Shown in pieces: positions 1 through 11,897 of a DNA stretch of 64,000 nt. The stretch is taken from the NCBI GenBank assembly GCA_907165275.2, contig OU015652.1:8757001-8821000 (forward strand). Reading direction: 5' to 3'. The position numbers and the translations under genes were made by a program. The DNA comes from Zygaena filipendulae (Eukaryota > Arthropoda > Insecta > Lepidoptera > Zygaenidae). Each line of letters opens with the position of its first letter. Within the stretch, counting starts at the first letter, position 1. The notes under the pieces were generated by a model. It was not told where the DNA came from and searched no databases. It was given only the letters and a program-made list of their open reading frames with translations.

Positions 1-395
1 CTCTCTGGATCTACTGGACCGATTTTGAAAATTCTTTCACTTATAGTAAGCTACAGTGATCCTGGGGGATATAGCGTACTATTTATCTCGGAATTCCCTC
101 GGAAACTCCGAATTTCCCGCGGGTAAAACCACGGGGAACAGCTATCTCATTTGAAAATTCTTTCACTTCTAAAAAGTTACAGTGATCCTGAGTGACATAG
201 GGTACTTTTTATCCCGGAATCCCCGCGGGAACTCCGGAGTTTGTGAGATTGTTATCTCTGGATCTACTGAACCAATTTTGAAAATTCTTTCACATAGGAA
301 TTTAAAGTGGTCCTGAGTGACATAGGGGGCACTTTTTATTCCGTGATTCCCGCGGGAACTCTGAAATTATCGCGGGTGAAACCGCAGGGGTCAGT
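1..395 (+). repeat. Three head-to-tail partial SINE-like copies (body type c)
   Basis: Three successive partial copies (about 1-140, 147-243, 250-395) each carry TTGAAAATTCTTTCAC, then GATCCTGAGTGACATAG, then the GC-rich module CCCGCGGGAACTCC. The first and third end in the GGGG(A/T)(A/C)AG-type tail. The middle copy lacks its tail and runs into the next, so this is a local tandem or nested arrangement. Similar bodies lie at 6003-6212 and, in reverse, 63846-64000. Confidence 0.75.
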
Positions 396-424
396 TAGTA
401 AGCAATAAAAGTAAGAAAAAAATA

Positions 425-620
425 TATCTGTCACAAGCAAAAAGAAGTGAAATCCTACCAAAAAAAATTTAATGTAAAATTTTGCCAGGACCAGACCATA
501 TGACTCGCAATGTCAAAAAGATATATCTCTTGAAGAGCCAAGCTTGTAACTCTACACGCCCTAACTCTACAAACTCTATACCTTAGTCAAAAAATGTAGC
601 TTGGCCGTTTCTGTCACCAA
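425..620 (+). repeat. Interspersed repeat fragment with CTCTACA-type arm
   Basis: The stretch carries GAAGTGAAATCCTACCAA and then repeated AACTCTACA words ending near CTTAGTCA and GGCTTGGCCGTTT-like sequence. The same words occur at 7111-7337 and 35385-35500, and the GAAGTGAAATCC-type end recurs at 17714, so this is a fragment of a dispersed family. No coding content is seen. Confidence 0.65.
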
Positions 621-624
621 AACG

Positions 625-792
625 AATTTGTATTTTTGTTTGTTTGTTTGTTTGTTTGTTACGATTTCATTTAAAAACAACTGAACTGACTTCAAAACTT
701 CTTTCACCATTAGAATGCTATATTATCCCTGAGTAACACAGGTTATATTGTAACCCGGAATTCCCGCGGGTAAAACTGCAGGGAACAGCTAA
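625..792 (+). repeat. SINE-like copy with (GTTT)n head
   Basis: A (GTTT)n run followed by GTTACGATTT, CTTTCACCATTAGAATGC, TTATCCCTGAGTAACA and a GC-rich tail ending GGGAACAGCTA. The same body is found at 31600-31790 and 34872-35070. Confidence 0.75.
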
Positions 793-1345
793 AAATAAAA
801 TCGTTGAACATCAATCTGACATGTTGTTTATGGCGTAAATCCATCGTAAATCGTAATAATTTCAGGAGAATTAGGCATAATATTTTGAAGTATTTATGAA
901 ATGTAACATGATTTTAAATTAATATTAGGTAATTATAACCGAAGCTTGAAGAATTGTTACCTAAATAACATACGACAAAATTCATACGACTTTAAAATTA
1001 TTACTAGCCTATCCTAGAGATGGATAGGCTATAAACCTGTGGTTTTTCTTTTAAACTCCGTGCTAAAGAATGAATGTATGGACGCGATTGAAACCTTTAA
1101 AAATTGCACACTGTTGACGTACTCTATTAAATAATTATATCTAATAGTACGTACAAAAATTATATATCTAGGTATTGGTGAGGCCGACTAATTTGCTTTA
1201 GTTACAGTGACAGGAACGACGTAAATATAGATTGATTAAACTTTAGCCTTCCGTACACATAATTAAGTTTAATTAACAGTCGCCAAACGTCTGCCCAACA
1301 CGGCGACTGAGGCGCTAACTAATAAGCAATTGTCTCATTATTAGA
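793..1345. other. Unassigned AT-rich intergenic sequence
   Basis: No long reading frame, RNA gene or repeat family recognised here apart from ordinary AT-rich sequence. Confidence 0.5.
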
Positions 1346-1348
1346 AGT

Positions 1349-2095
1349 ACCTGGATAACCGAGCTTTGCTCGGTATTTTTATGGTAAATTTTAATGTTTC
1401 TACGTGAGTATATATTTTTATCATCATAGTTTAACAACGCCATCTATGTTAAGTAGCATTTAGTGTTGCTGTGTCGGCAAAGCAGTACACACGCACACAC
1501 GCATTTTTCATTTCCTGAAAACACGGATAAAACGACGTTTTCTAAAAATGAAACCTAGCTAGATCTATTAATCGCCTCCGAAGCTCCCTGCATACTAAAT
1601 TTCATGAAAATCGTTGGAGCTGTTTCCGAGACTTAGATTATATACATATACTAGCTGTCCCGCGCGGTTTCACCCGCGACAATTTAGAAGTTCCATACAA
1701 ACTTTGCAACCCCATTTCACCCCCTTAGGGGTAGAATTTTCAAAAAATCCTGTCTTATCGGATGCCTATACGTCATACTAAGAACACACCCTCCAAGTTT
1801 GAGGTCTCTACGATCAGCGGTTCAGGCTGTGCGTTGATCCATCAGTCATTCAGGGCAAAGCATTTTATATGTATAGATGTATAATGTGTAATGTATATGT
1901 ATATATACATTATACATCTATATGTATAGATGTACAAGTACTTATTAAGTGTATAAGTATGTATTGTTAAGAATGTATAAGTACTTTTGTTTATTTTACA
2001 TATATATTTATACTTTTGTACATTATACATCTATAATGTATGTATATACAAGAATTGTTCGTTTGAAGGTAGATATAGATAGATAAATAGATGAT
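1349..2095 (+). repeat. Interspersed element (ACCGAGC...AAGAATTG type) split by a SINE-like copy
   Basis: Left part 1349-1651 starts with a short hairpin (ACCGAGCTTTGCTCGGT) and includes ATAAAACGACGTTTTCTAAA and TTTCATGAAAATCGTTG. A reverse SINE-like fragment (about 1653-1838) and TA-rich sequence follow, then the right end TACAAGAATTGTTCGTTTGA near 2045. The same two ends, again separated by SINE sequence, occur at 50956-51167 and 55008-55046. Confidence 0.65.
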
Positions 2096-2139
2096 ACTGT
2101 GCAATTAATTGCATATTTTTTTGTATCAGTTTCCATAAT

Positions 2140-2560
2140 GCTACTGGCACTGCTCCACCTGCGTTAACGTCCAACTACGCGTTAATTAGGGCATTAAAAT
2201 ACGTGTTGGCTACATAGTTTGCAACGTGCCGTAAAGCGTTAATTTCTAGTGAAATAACGAGTTAACACAAAATGGAGGTCGAAGCTTCAAACAACTTTTA
2301 GACCATTCCATTGTCGTATTTTTATTGTTCCCTCCAAAACAAAGTAAATACGGTCTTGCTCCGCGCGTGCGCCACGCAGAATGAGAAGGCGTTAATGTAG
2401 CCAACACCGCTTAGTGCGCTAAATAACGCGCTAAAACGCTTTGATGTGTCCAAAAACCGACACCCGAGCTATCGCTTGACGTTTAACGTCATTAGAAATG
2501 CCGTTAGTAAGTTAACCCGTTAAAATGTTTTCCACATCTACGTAATGCCTTAATTAGCTC
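2140..2560. repeat. Probable MITE-like element with clustered GCGTTAA motifs
   Basis: GCGTTAA or its close variants (GCGCTAA, GAGTTAAC, CCGTTAA) appear many times in about 400 bp. GTTGGCTACAT near 2205 is inverted as ATGTAGCCAAC near 2395. Repeated short motifs close to both ends are typical of transposase-binding subterminal repeats (for example in hAT elements); that class is an inference. No transposase is present. Confidence 0.45.
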
Positions 2561-3270
2561 CTCCTTAGTAGGTAGGTGCCACACATTGCATAGTTTATAC
2601 TCTTAATAAGGTACATACTAAGAATGCAAGAAGTACCTACAACTTCATAGTTTGTTCACTTCTTGTAGTGTAAGTATTATGTAAGTTTTTCTTATCCTAT
2701 ATTTAGAGGTTTTCTCCCCTTAAGGGGGTAAATGAATACGGTGGGATTTTTTTAGGGCTTAGTATTATATTTTTAGGGGTTTTTATGGCTTCTTATATTT
2801 TTTCTAATTTTCATTTCAAATTTTTTTTATTACTATTTATTATCAATTTATTATTAGAGCCAGGATTTTTGCCGCAATTTAAAAAAAACACAATTATTAA
2901 TGTTATCGAGTTTTTGATATTACGGCGAAAATATTAGTTGTATAAAAAAATTTTAAAAGTACTAAGTATTTTCGTAAAAAAAATCAAGAGACATTTTTGA
3001 TTTGGATAAATTTTTCTTTTATAAGACACCGAAATTTTCGCCCTAATAATTTCGAAATTACCTAAGGCCGAAAATCTTGGCGTTATTTATTATTCATAAA
3101 CTTTGTAGTAATATTATTTTATATAGGGGGATTTAGGGATTTTCGACTTAACCTTTAGGGGTAAAAAAAAATTTCAAGAGTTGGTAACACTGATCCTATT
3201 CTTATCGGAAATAATCTGTCGCGCTATAACACGTTTTTTATCTTTGCTATGAATATTTTCTATTATAAAA
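2561..3270. other. T-rich low-complexity intergenic sequence
   Basis: Strongly T/A-biased, with short runs such as CCCCTTAAGGGGG near 2718. No gene or recognised repeat. Confidence 0.5.
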
Positions 3271-3275
3271 AGTAC

Positions 3276-3450
3276 TAGCTGTCCCCAGCGGTTTCACCCC
3301 CGATAATTTCGGAGTTCCTGGGCGAATTTCAGGATGAACTATACCCACACTATACCTATAAACCTTCCTCTACAATTATTCTATCTATTGGTGAGAACCG
3401 CATGAAAATCCGTTCAGTACTTTTTGAGTTTATCGCGAACAGACAGTTTT
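3276..3450 (-). repeat. SINE-like copy, reverse
   Basis: Starts CTAGCTGTCCCCAGCGG and TTTCACCCC, continues TTTCGGAGTTCC and ends in CCGTTCAGTACTTTTTGAG and ATCGCGAACAGACAG. This is the reverse complement of the SINE-like repeats elsewhere. Confidence 0.7.
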
Positions 3451-3754
3451 ATTTTATAATATGTAATGATTTGCAGCTGTAGTTATGTAGTTATACTGGT
3501 AAAAAGGGACGAAAATCAATCACTGAATGATTGAATAACGTGGGTTTGGAGGAAATAGCGTTTCAGTGAAATTAAAATAATATTTTGGTTAGAGAGTGTA
3601 TATACTCGCAGCTAAAGCAAAATTTATACTGTAAATAAAAGTTTGAACGTAGTAATTTCCTGCATAACGAAAATCGGTTAAAAATAATCCAAGGTTTGTA
3701 AATTCTACATCGCTTCTGTTGTTTATGTTTCCTTTTTAATAACTAGAAACTAGC

Positions 3755-4090
3755 GGTTCCCCGCGGTTTCACACGCATCAATTTCGCAGTTCTCGCGAGA
3801 ATTCCATGATAAAAAGTATGCCCTAGCTATATTATCCTTTTCCCTGAAAAAGGGTTTACAAACATAATATACTCACATTCACATCTATATTAATAAAAGT
3901 GACATCTATATATCCCTACTAAGAAGAAGCCTTTAAATGACGATAGCTTTTTACCCCGATGTCCGATTTCGATGAAACAAAGCCTATATGATGCTCCAGG
4001 CTAAGCTATAATCTGCCAGTGAAAACCGCATGACAATCCGTTCAGTAGATTTAGCGATTATCGTGAACAGACAGACAGAAAATAATTTAT
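3755..4090 (-). repeat. Two reverse SINE-like fragments (one of body type d)
   Basis: 3755-3855 has the GC-rich tail (CCCCGCGGTTTCACACGC) and a short body. 3890-4090 holds GTCCGATTTCGATGAAACAAA and the CGTGAACAGACAGACAG end, matching in reverse the body at 29945-30272. Confidence 0.65.
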
Positions 4091-4294
4091 TAAAGTTTTT
4101 TTTGTGATATATTTCTTTTATCGCCTCCTATTTAGGCTTTCAAGAGAATCTCAAATACCTATATTTATAAACCACAAGCATCAGCTATTCACAGTATTAT
4201 TATTTTGTTTTATTGAAAAGAAAATCACAAAATCTGAACCCAATACGCCGTTGTAGAGTTATTATCTTAATTGGTTATTCTGTTTGTGGTCGTG

Positions 4295-4510
4295 TAACTA
4301 TTGGCCCCTTATTCTCTATGACCATAATATAAAGTCATAAGTCCTTCATGTCCAAAGAAGTTTAAGTGGGTACTTTAATAAAACACATTTAAAACGTGTC
4401 TTGTAGCAAAAAGAATATTAATTTCATATATTTTGGTCTCTGAAGTATTTAAGATTGTGTTTTAAGACGCGCGTTATGAGCAAGGAATATAGTTCATACC
4501 TACATAATAT
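4295..4510. repeat. Partial copy of GGCCCTTATTC-type MITE
   Basis: TTGGCCCCTTATTCTCTATG at the left and AGACGCGCGTTATGAGCAAG near 4470 match the end and interior of the better-preserved copy at 39750-40026. The right terminus is lost. Confidence 0.55.
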
Positions 4511-5555
4511 GTTAAGAGATCCTGAAGAAATCCCAATATTCACGCGGAAGAAACCACATAGGACACCTAGCAGTTTTATAACTTGCCTACGTTAATCCAG
4601 TCTTCCATAATTATAACTAATTCCAAGACGCACAGAGAAAGGATTTATCTGTGCTTATGGATAGATGGACAAATAGTTGTACCAGCTATATGTGTAATGT
4701 TACAAAGGGCGAAACACATCAGCGGGTGTTAGTTTGAACACACTTCGGTGGTGAAGTGCTTTTAGTCAAACCGAAGAGTTTCGACTAAAAGCCAGTCCAA
4801 ACAAACAAGTTCGCCAAGTTTCAATTACACAGTTGATGAAGTTGGTATAATTAATGGAGACACAGTATTCGTGACTCGTGAACGTGAATTACATCGCTTC
4901 TCCCGATTCCCTCGAGATAGTCTCCTCGACAGCGTTTTTGAATCGATTACAGCGCCATTATTCACTTGTACCTATAGCCGCGATGCGACAAGCCGGAAGT
5001 TTGCTTAGTCATGACTTAATAATAAGCTATAGCCTTGATTTTACATGTTTTATGTTACAAAATAATTCATTTCGCTTATTCGCTTTAAAAAGAAGTACAA
5101 GTTTTTTCAATGATTTGGTAATGAGTAGGTATTTTAAAATGTGCAAGCTTTATTTTTAAACCGTTATAAAGTTAATATATTATTATAGCTTATTAGAACG
5201 CAAAGTTCTTATTTAAACGTAAAATTAAAAAAAAAATCGCAGTTTTTCTATAATTCAAAATACCATGGTATTTTATAGAAATCGATCTTCTGATTGGTGT
5301 CGTGTAACTTCTGAACGAATTGGTCTTTCGTGATCGTACCTATCCACACAACAAATTTCTATCGAACCATTATTTTTATGTTTATCAACCTCTTTTCTCT
5401 TTATCTCTTCTCCCGCCAATGTTTACTTTAAATCCTTTCGATTTTTTAAAGGTTGACTGGAAGAAATCCCCTCACAGTAGATATTAGTCCGTCTTTGAGC
5501 ATAAATTACCTACTTATTTTAGTTTTAGCAATTTGTGAAAACTTCGTTTATGTTC
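4511..5555. other. Unassigned intergenic sequence
   Basis: Open frames here (for example about 93 codons at 4878-5159) show no recognisable motif and no splice context. I see no supported gene. Confidence 0.45.
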
Positions 5556-5844
5556 AATAAAGTATACAACCAAACAAACAAACAAATTTTATCGACACTG
5601 CTTCCTGAGGAAATCCCGACATTCCCGCGGGTACAGCGTCTAATACGGTTATTCGTCTAATATCGGATTAATTTAATATTTTTCTATTGAGCTTTTGTAA
5701 AGAAAGTTTAGATGATCGGCTAGCTCTATGAAGGTAAAAGAGTACCTACCTCAGCTTAAGTTTGTAAGCTTTGGCCCTTAATACAACTTAGATGGCGACT
5801 AATCCTAGATCAAGTTTAGTAATTCTCGTTAAGCTCATGGGTGA

Positions 5845-5945
5845 CCGACCGATATGAGGCGACGCCCAGTTTATACAATCGTAGGTACTCGTATATTGGG
5901 CTACGCGGCGTAGCGTCGCCTCGCCTCACATCGGGCCGCAGACAC
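5845..5945. repeat. Short inverted repeat with GGCGACGC arms
   Basis: CCGATATGAGGCGACGCCC (about 5850) is mirrored by GCGTCGCCTCGCCTCACATC (about 5915), so the strand can fold into a GC-rich hairpin. It could be a small MITE remnant. Confidence 0.5.
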
Positions 5946-6002
5946 ACTGAAGGTCTACGAAAATACTATAATATGGGATAGAAATTCTTATCTATACTTC
6001 TA

Positions 6003-6212
6003 TACTAATATTATAAAGAGGTAAAATTTGTGAATTTAGAGTTTGTGAGTTTTTGACGTTGTAGGTACTGGATCTACTAAACTGATTTTGAAATATCTTT
6101 CACTTATAGGAAGCTACAGTGATCCTGAGTGACATAGGATACTTTTATCTCGGAATTCCCGCGGGAATACCGAAATCACCACCGATGAAACCGCGGGGAC
6201 AGCTAGTAGATG
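6003..6212 (+). repeat. SINE-like copy, forward (body type c)
   Basis: Begins TACTAATATTATAAAGAGG, carries GATCCTGAGTGACATAGG and ends with GAAACCGCGGGGACAGCTAG. It appears full length for this family. Confidence 0.8.
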
Positions 6213-6943
6213 TATCATTTATAGAGAATGTTCTAGCTCTGTATAGCTAGAGCTGTTGATTGGTATTCGATTCGCAACTAATTGTAAGAGTTTAGAAGTT
6301 CAGAGTCAGCCGAGGGTTGGAATGCGTAATAAGCAAATTTTACTCAAAGCAAAAGCACCTTGTTATAAAATAAAATATTTAGAAATAATTTCGCAGTTAC
6401 TCACACATTTTATATTCCAAGCGTACCTACCTATGGGTCTGAAACATAATATATAAAATTCTTAATATAACGTTACAAAAGTAAAGGATTTTTACAAGCC
6501 CACAGAATAAAAAGCAAAAAATAAAATCAATGTATTGTGTGAGTACTTATTAACAAAGATCAGCAGGGGCACGAATCGTTTAACTTTTATTGAAGTTAGT
6601 TTTTACACTTAGCCGCTTAATGCTTTGTAGGTATAAAAGATCAATCAGTTATCAGATTCGTATCTCTTGACGGCACTTGGCACTTAAGTCAGGTGTTGGC
6701 GTAAGCTGTTTGGAAGGTAGGTAGGTAAGTTGCTGTACTGGAGTGACCTCGCGTACTTAGCCATATTTATGAATCAAGTTTGAAAAAAAAATCCTAATTT
6801 TTCATGCAACTTTTACAAATACTAAAAGGCTTTACATAGAATCTTTCAAATTTATCAAATAATCTTTATTGTCTTTCAGATTATTTTAGAAAAAATCTAC
6901 CAGAAAAATAGCAGCAAAGCAAAAAAAAAATAATAAAAAAAAA
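6213..6943. other. Unassigned intergenic sequence
   Basis: AT-rich with no convincing coding region or named repeat. Confidence 0.45.
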
Positions 6944-7337
6944 ACCGACCTCTAAAAACACAAAACTAAAAAGTTAAAAATAACAAAATACTGAGACAAA
7001 AAATACACGTAATATTATTATTGATTTGTGCTACCATTGAACGGTTTGAATTCGGTGACAAGCCCGCTTGTGTCTGCCCACTTGGGTTGATGAGGTCGTG
7101 GCGGGAGTGAACTCTACACACCATAACTCTACAAGGCCTAACTTCTCAAACTCTACACCTTAGTCAGAATATGTGGCTTGGCCGTTTCGTTACTGCAACA
7201 ACCTAAGTAATTAATAGTGGATAAATTTTTCACCTTACGCTCATGTGAATAGAGCGAAATGGCCAAAGTCACATATTCTGACTAAGGTGTATAGTTTGAG
7301 AAGTAAGGCCTTGTAGAGTTAGGGTGTGTAAAGTTAT
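6944..7337. repeat. Foldback element: ACCGAC end plus CTCTACA palindrome
   Basis: 6944-7105 matches the arms of the foldback at 33567-33930 (ACCGAC start, ACACGTAATATTATTATTG, TTTGTGCTACCA, GGTGACAAGCCCGC). It is followed by an inverted repeat whose left arm (about 7111-7187, CTCTACACACCATAACTC) is mirrored at about 7258-7337. The right flank GTGGGATC near 7430 also recurs in this family. Confidence 0.65.
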
Positions 7338-7750
7338 AAGCTTGGCTCTACATGAGATCTGATAACTTTTTGACGGTGCCCGTTATGTGGACTCGTCTTG
7401 GCATCATTTTACATGAAAATGTTTTTGGTGGGATCTATTAATCTCCAGTTATCCGTATACCTAGGATTAGGATCTAGTTTAGGTAATGCTGTTAAAATAG
7501 GGAATCGGTCAGTTGTTTAATCCATGGCATCAATTTTTAAACAATTTAACATAAGTATATTTGTAAACACACAGTAAAATTATTTTGGTGTAAAATAAAG
7601 AGTCTTCTTTTCTATTCTATATTCATTTCAGAGGGTAATTTTTTGCTTGAAACTCAGTAATTTTTGTAGATTGTGACAAAACAATTTTGTAACTTTAAAA
7701 CTACAGATTCAAATAAAAATGTTCAAGAAATAACTTAAAACCTTTTTTAC

Positions 7751-7752
7751 AG
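7751..7752 (+). other. Candidate splice acceptor of a 5' UTR intron
   Basis: A pyrimidine-rich CCTTTTTTACAG ends here, 110 bases before the start codon at 7863, and an in-frame TGA lies near 7816-7818. The simplest reading is that the first coding exon begins at 7753 with a 5' UTR and that one or more non-coding exons lie upstream. This is unconfirmed. Confidence 0.4.
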
Positions 7753-7862
7753 AATGGTTCAAAGCTACCGCGGTCACCGATAAAGAAACACAAAGAAGTT
7801 AAAATGACCCAAATTTAACATGAGTTAGCGTCGAATTCGTTGAAAAAAAGATCGATATAAAA

Positions 7863-8663
7863 ATGTCTGGTGTAGAAGAAAGCTCTGCGGTGGCATCGGC
7901 TGCGTACTGCGTGCCCGGCGGCCAGGACTTCCAGCGAGTCTACATCAAGTTTCACGGCTACATCGCCCTGCTGATATGCCTGCTCGGGTCCGCAGCGAAC
8001 TCAGTCAATATAGCAGTACTGAGTCGGAAGGAGATGACCTCGTCAACCAATTCGATTCTCACCGGACTCGCCATTGCGGACCTGCTCGTCATGATCGACT
8101 ACATACCGTTCGCGCTTCACATCTACACAGCGATTAGTTCAAAACTCAACGGGAACACTTACGGCTGGGCCGTTTTCGTGTATTTTCATTCAATATTCAG
8201 TCAAATCTTCCATACGGTTTCTATATGGCTTACAATCACACTCGCCGTATGGCGTTTCATTGCAATAAAGTTCCCCCAGAAAAATACGACATTGTGCAAT
8301 AAAAGAAACACAAATATAGCTATCGCTATGGCTTATTTTGTTTGCCCTTTTCTATGTTTGCCGATTTATTTCGCTATGAATATACATCTAGTCAAGGACT
8401 ATCACAGCGTCGGTGAGAACGGAACAATGAATCATACGAATTATTTAAACAACTCCACACCGAGTGAACCAGTGTATGTGTTGCAAATGACTGACAATAA
8501 AGAGCTGTTGACTGCCATATTTTGGATTTACAGTGTATTTTTAAAACTTATTCCTTGTATAGTGTTATCTATTCTCAGTGTTTGTCTTATTTTAAAAATG
8601 AAATCGACTGAAAAAAGAAGACAGAAGCTGTTTAAGAAGTCAGCACCGGTCGCAGCAAACGAG
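7863..8663 (+). CDS. Class A GPCR, myosuppressin/FMRFamide receptor-like, coding exon 1
   Basis: This exon encodes residues 1-267 of a 391-residue receptor (joined to 9736-9931 and 15433-15611). It holds TM1 (about 30-54, with the GSAAN motif), TM2 (64-88, LTGLAIADLLVM), TM3 (105-128), TM4 (151-172) and TM5 (216-246). At the end of TM3 the usual DRY is replaced by VWRF (129-132); LTITLAVWR plus KFPQK is characteristic of insect myosuppressin (DMSR) receptors. Predicted N-glycosylation sites at N186, N190 and N196/N197 lie in extracellular loop 2. The product should be a plasma-membrane neuropeptide receptor, likely for an RFamide-type peptide; the ligand is inferred. ATG 7863 has A at -3 and an upstream in-frame stop. 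The exon ends GAG|GTATCA in phase 0. A sex-peptide-receptor-like paralogue is a less likely alternative. Confidence 0.87.
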
Positions 8664-9735
8664 GTATCATCAATTATTTTTATTTGCTAGCATCCTGCCG
8701 CGTAGTGCTTTCTGCCTAAACAAGATCCTCTGCTTAGTCAGCTTGTACGTGGGAAATTTATAGGTTAGCAATAAAAAGTCCGAAATACGGGTTCTGGAAT
8801 TTATCTGTCCCTAGAATCCCTTTTATCTTTAAAAATTTAAAAACCTAAACAATTTTATAACCCTACTTAAACCTTAGTGATTAATTAGCCATAGTACCTA
8901 TTGTTTACCTGAGATAAGCAATGCCAAGGCTAACTTTCATTTAAATTCGTTTAGCCATTGATATAATATAAAAACTAAAAAAAATTTTCTTTTATATATA
9001 TATATAAATCACGTGTCACGTTGTTTGTCCGCGATGGACTCCAAAACTACTGAACGGATTTTGATAAAATTTTGTAACCATTTATAATATAATCCAACTT
9101 AAAAGATAGCATAGTTTTTATCCCGGAATTCTCGCGGAAACTCCGGATTTAATGCGGGGAACAGTTAATCACCGTGAACTACTGTCAGGGGTAGTTACAA
9201 AGATGGACATACTTAGAGTACTTTTTTCCCGGAATTCCCGCGGGAACTCCGAAATTACCGGGGATGAAATCGTGGGGACAGCTAGTATAATATAAAAACA
9301 TTGGAACACAGTTTTACTTTCGCATATTAGGATATCCTGTAGGATTATCATAAAAGTAAAATAATTTTCATGATAAGCTTTATTTGCCTAATTGCTGAAT
9401 CTAAAAAGTACATATATAGGTATACTTATAGGTAATTTTTCGAATTTATTTTAATTTATTTTGAATCCTACCTAACCTACATACCTACCTAACCTTTGAA
9501 AACCTAATTCGAACGACTAAAAATACTTTCGCAGACCGACAGCCACACGCGGCGGAGGAGTAAATATATGTAACGATATATTTACTCATATAATTAATAT
9601 ATATTCAATAACTACCTAATATAGTGGTAGATACTTACCTATTTTGAAGTTATACGGTATCTGTAGCGGCTATCAAACTTATTGATTGTTCTATTTTCTA
9701 AGTGTTGGGATAAAGTGATTGTGTGTCGTTTGCAG
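8664..9735 (+). other. Intron 1 of the GPCR gene
   Basis: Donor GTATCA follows codon 267 and acceptor TTTGCAG precedes codon 268. The intron is 1072 bp, phase 0, and contains a SINE-like insertion at 8988-9292. Confidence 0.8.
8988..9292 (+). repeat. Dimeric SINE-like insertion in GPCR intron 1
   Basis: The first unit (body type a) starts ATATATAAATCACGTGTCAC and has GACTCCAAAACTACTGAACG and a tail GGGGAACAG near 9158. A second tail unit with CTGTCAGGGG and TTCCCGCGGGAACTCC ends GGGGACAGCTAGTATAATA. The double tail suggests one copy landed in or recombined with another. Confidence 0.75.
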
Positions 9736-9931
9736 AGCGAGAAGGCCCGTCTCAATGAGAAGGGTGGCGGGGGTGGTAACACCCGGCAGGGGGGCGGGCG
9801 CACGGACCGTACCACGCGGATGCTGGTGGCACTTTTGGGACTCTTCCTCGCAACCGAATTGCCACAAGCACTCTTCGGGCTGCTAACAGCTTTCGCACCA
9901 CATCTATTCCAAATCTGCTATTACGCTTTCG
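9736..9931 (+). CDS. GPCR coding exon 2 (intracellular loop 3 and TM6)
   Basis: Encodes residues 268-332 and the first base of codon 333. The first third is an intracellular-loop-3 segment rich in glycine, asparagine and arginine (five consecutive glycines at 277-281), then TM6 (about 296-318) containing FLATELPQ. In this receptor group that sequence replaces the CWxP motif of most class A receptors. The acceptor TTTGCAG and donor G|GTAAGT are both canonical, and the reading frame continues exactly from exon 1 (phase 0) and into exon 3 (phase 1). GC content is much higher than the flanks. The intracellular loop 3 position suggests a role in G-protein coupling; the glycine run may vary between individuals. 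Confidence 0.85.
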
Positions 9932-11250
9932 GTAAGTATAAGAAAACAATCAGACCTATGTTCTCTGTATGTTGTAGTAGTATCTACGTATCTCCAATTT
10001 TATATATTTACGTGTCGTGCCTGAGATTTGTTCAATAATATCTTCTTCTAATGTTTTTGAGTCGCAAATATTGGCATCTCATTATAAAAAGAAAATATAT
10101 ACCACGCTAGATTCACAGTGAAGGTAGGTAACGACTAACTACACGAAACTGTAAAAAGGGAGGAGGGGTGAAGTTTGTATGAAAGTAGGTGTAGTTTGTT
10201 AGTTTTGAAGTAAGAGTCATGTACAATATATATCGAGACTCATCTTTAAAAAAAAACAAATAAGCATTTCAAAGTTTTCTGTACAAACTGCTAAAATGAA
10301 ACCCGGGGGAAACCTAGGGAGCAACTGCAATAGTTGTTTAGATAGGTAGTAGGTATCATCTGCAGATACTATCTTATAACTTTTGTTGCTATCATTTAAA
10401 ATTTCAATCCATTGTGCGATTACAATATACACGTTTTGACACTACAATTTCTAGCAATCAACCAAAGTCCACATATAAATTGTATAGCTGCCTAAACATG
10501 ATTATTTATTTAATCACAAAACCTCTAAGTATGTTTCGGATTGAAATCGAAAAATGATAGCAACAAAACTTACAAATTGCCGTACAGGTGCTGAAATAAA
10601 TATATTTTTGAAAAATGCCTAAACATATGTATATGTATACATATAAAGTTATTTAATTTTCACAGCAATAATACCTACTACCAGTTCACTCAGCACTCTT
10701 GAGACTGGCTAATATCGTCACTATAAAGCCACGGTAACTTGTTTATGGTCCCTACCTTGATGTAAAAAAAAATTAGGGTATTTAGTATTATATGGCAATG
10801 GGTCTCTATCGCGATTTATCGCCATAAACTTGGAAATGACAATGTGTATTGTAATAAAAATATTAGAAAAGACATGTCAAGGGTTAAAATTTCCTTAGAT
10901 TAAAAGACGGTTCTTCCTTAAAAACCAGTTTTTTGGAAGCAAAACTTCCACCCAGCAAAATTGGCTTAAATTTTATCTACTATCGATAGTTCTACCAGTA
11001 GAACTTGGAAGAAAACTTCCAATCTGTTCTACTGCAGTGATGTGGGGTAGAACACACGGGAATGAATAGGTACGTTCATAGTCCATAACACGGATAATCG
11101 GATAATCATGAAGTTTTGAAACTTTTCTAAAAATAATTATATTTATGAATACCTAAGGTAGGTATAGAAAATTGTTATTTAGCGTATTAACGTTAACGTT
11201 CTTGAGGTTAATCTTGGAATGAAAAAAGGATATACTTATATAACAATAAG

Positions 11251-11345
11251 CTGTCCCCCGTGGTTTCCCCCCGCGGTAATTTCGGAGACCCCGCGGGAAT
11301 TTCAAGATAAAAATTATGTCCTTCTCTGTACCTTTGACGACGTGT
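11251..11345 (-). repeat. SINE-like tail fragment, reverse
   Basis: AGCTGTCCCCCGTGGTTTCC through CCCGCGGGAATTTC and TGTCCTTCTCTGTACC. The body is cut off after about 95 bases. Confidence 0.65.
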
Positions 11346-11897
11346 ATGCAAAACTCCAGTAAATATTTCCAGAAGGCATGTCACACCACACCGATTTTCT
11401 TTTTAATAAATATTAAACCAAAAACATAATTTATGGATATTATGTTATATTAAAAAAATATATATACTTCTTTGTATAGTTATTTTGCCGGTTGTGCTTA
11501 TCTCTATGGATTAGGTAGCGTTAGAAGGTTGTTAAAAAGAGAAATGTAATTTTGAATTTTGTAGCAAGTTGTTAAAAATATTGTATAATAAATCAAAGCA
11601 AACAAGGTTTTTGGCAACGATCAACTTCAATTAAATTTCAGTAAATATTAAGCACCTACTCTGACGAATTTAATAATTGATAATTCGAAAGAAAAGTAGG
11701 TTTTAATTCGTTAATAACAAATGATTTTTTAATTAACCGCCTTTTGCTGTGGCGCATACTTTTATTATTTTTCCTTTCTTTAAGTATCGTTAAAATAGTA
11801 TTTTTAAATTTCCTAAGAGTTTTGTTTTAAGAGAGAAAAGGACAAACACGAATAGGAAGGACCGCAATGTGAAAACTATTGTATATTTGTGGTGCTT

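Noticed and set aside
10978..10989. ACTATCGATAGT, containing a DREF-like TATCGATA site, in GPCR intron 2
   Set aside because: A single short palindrome far from any promoter; expected by chance at this length in AT-rich DNA.
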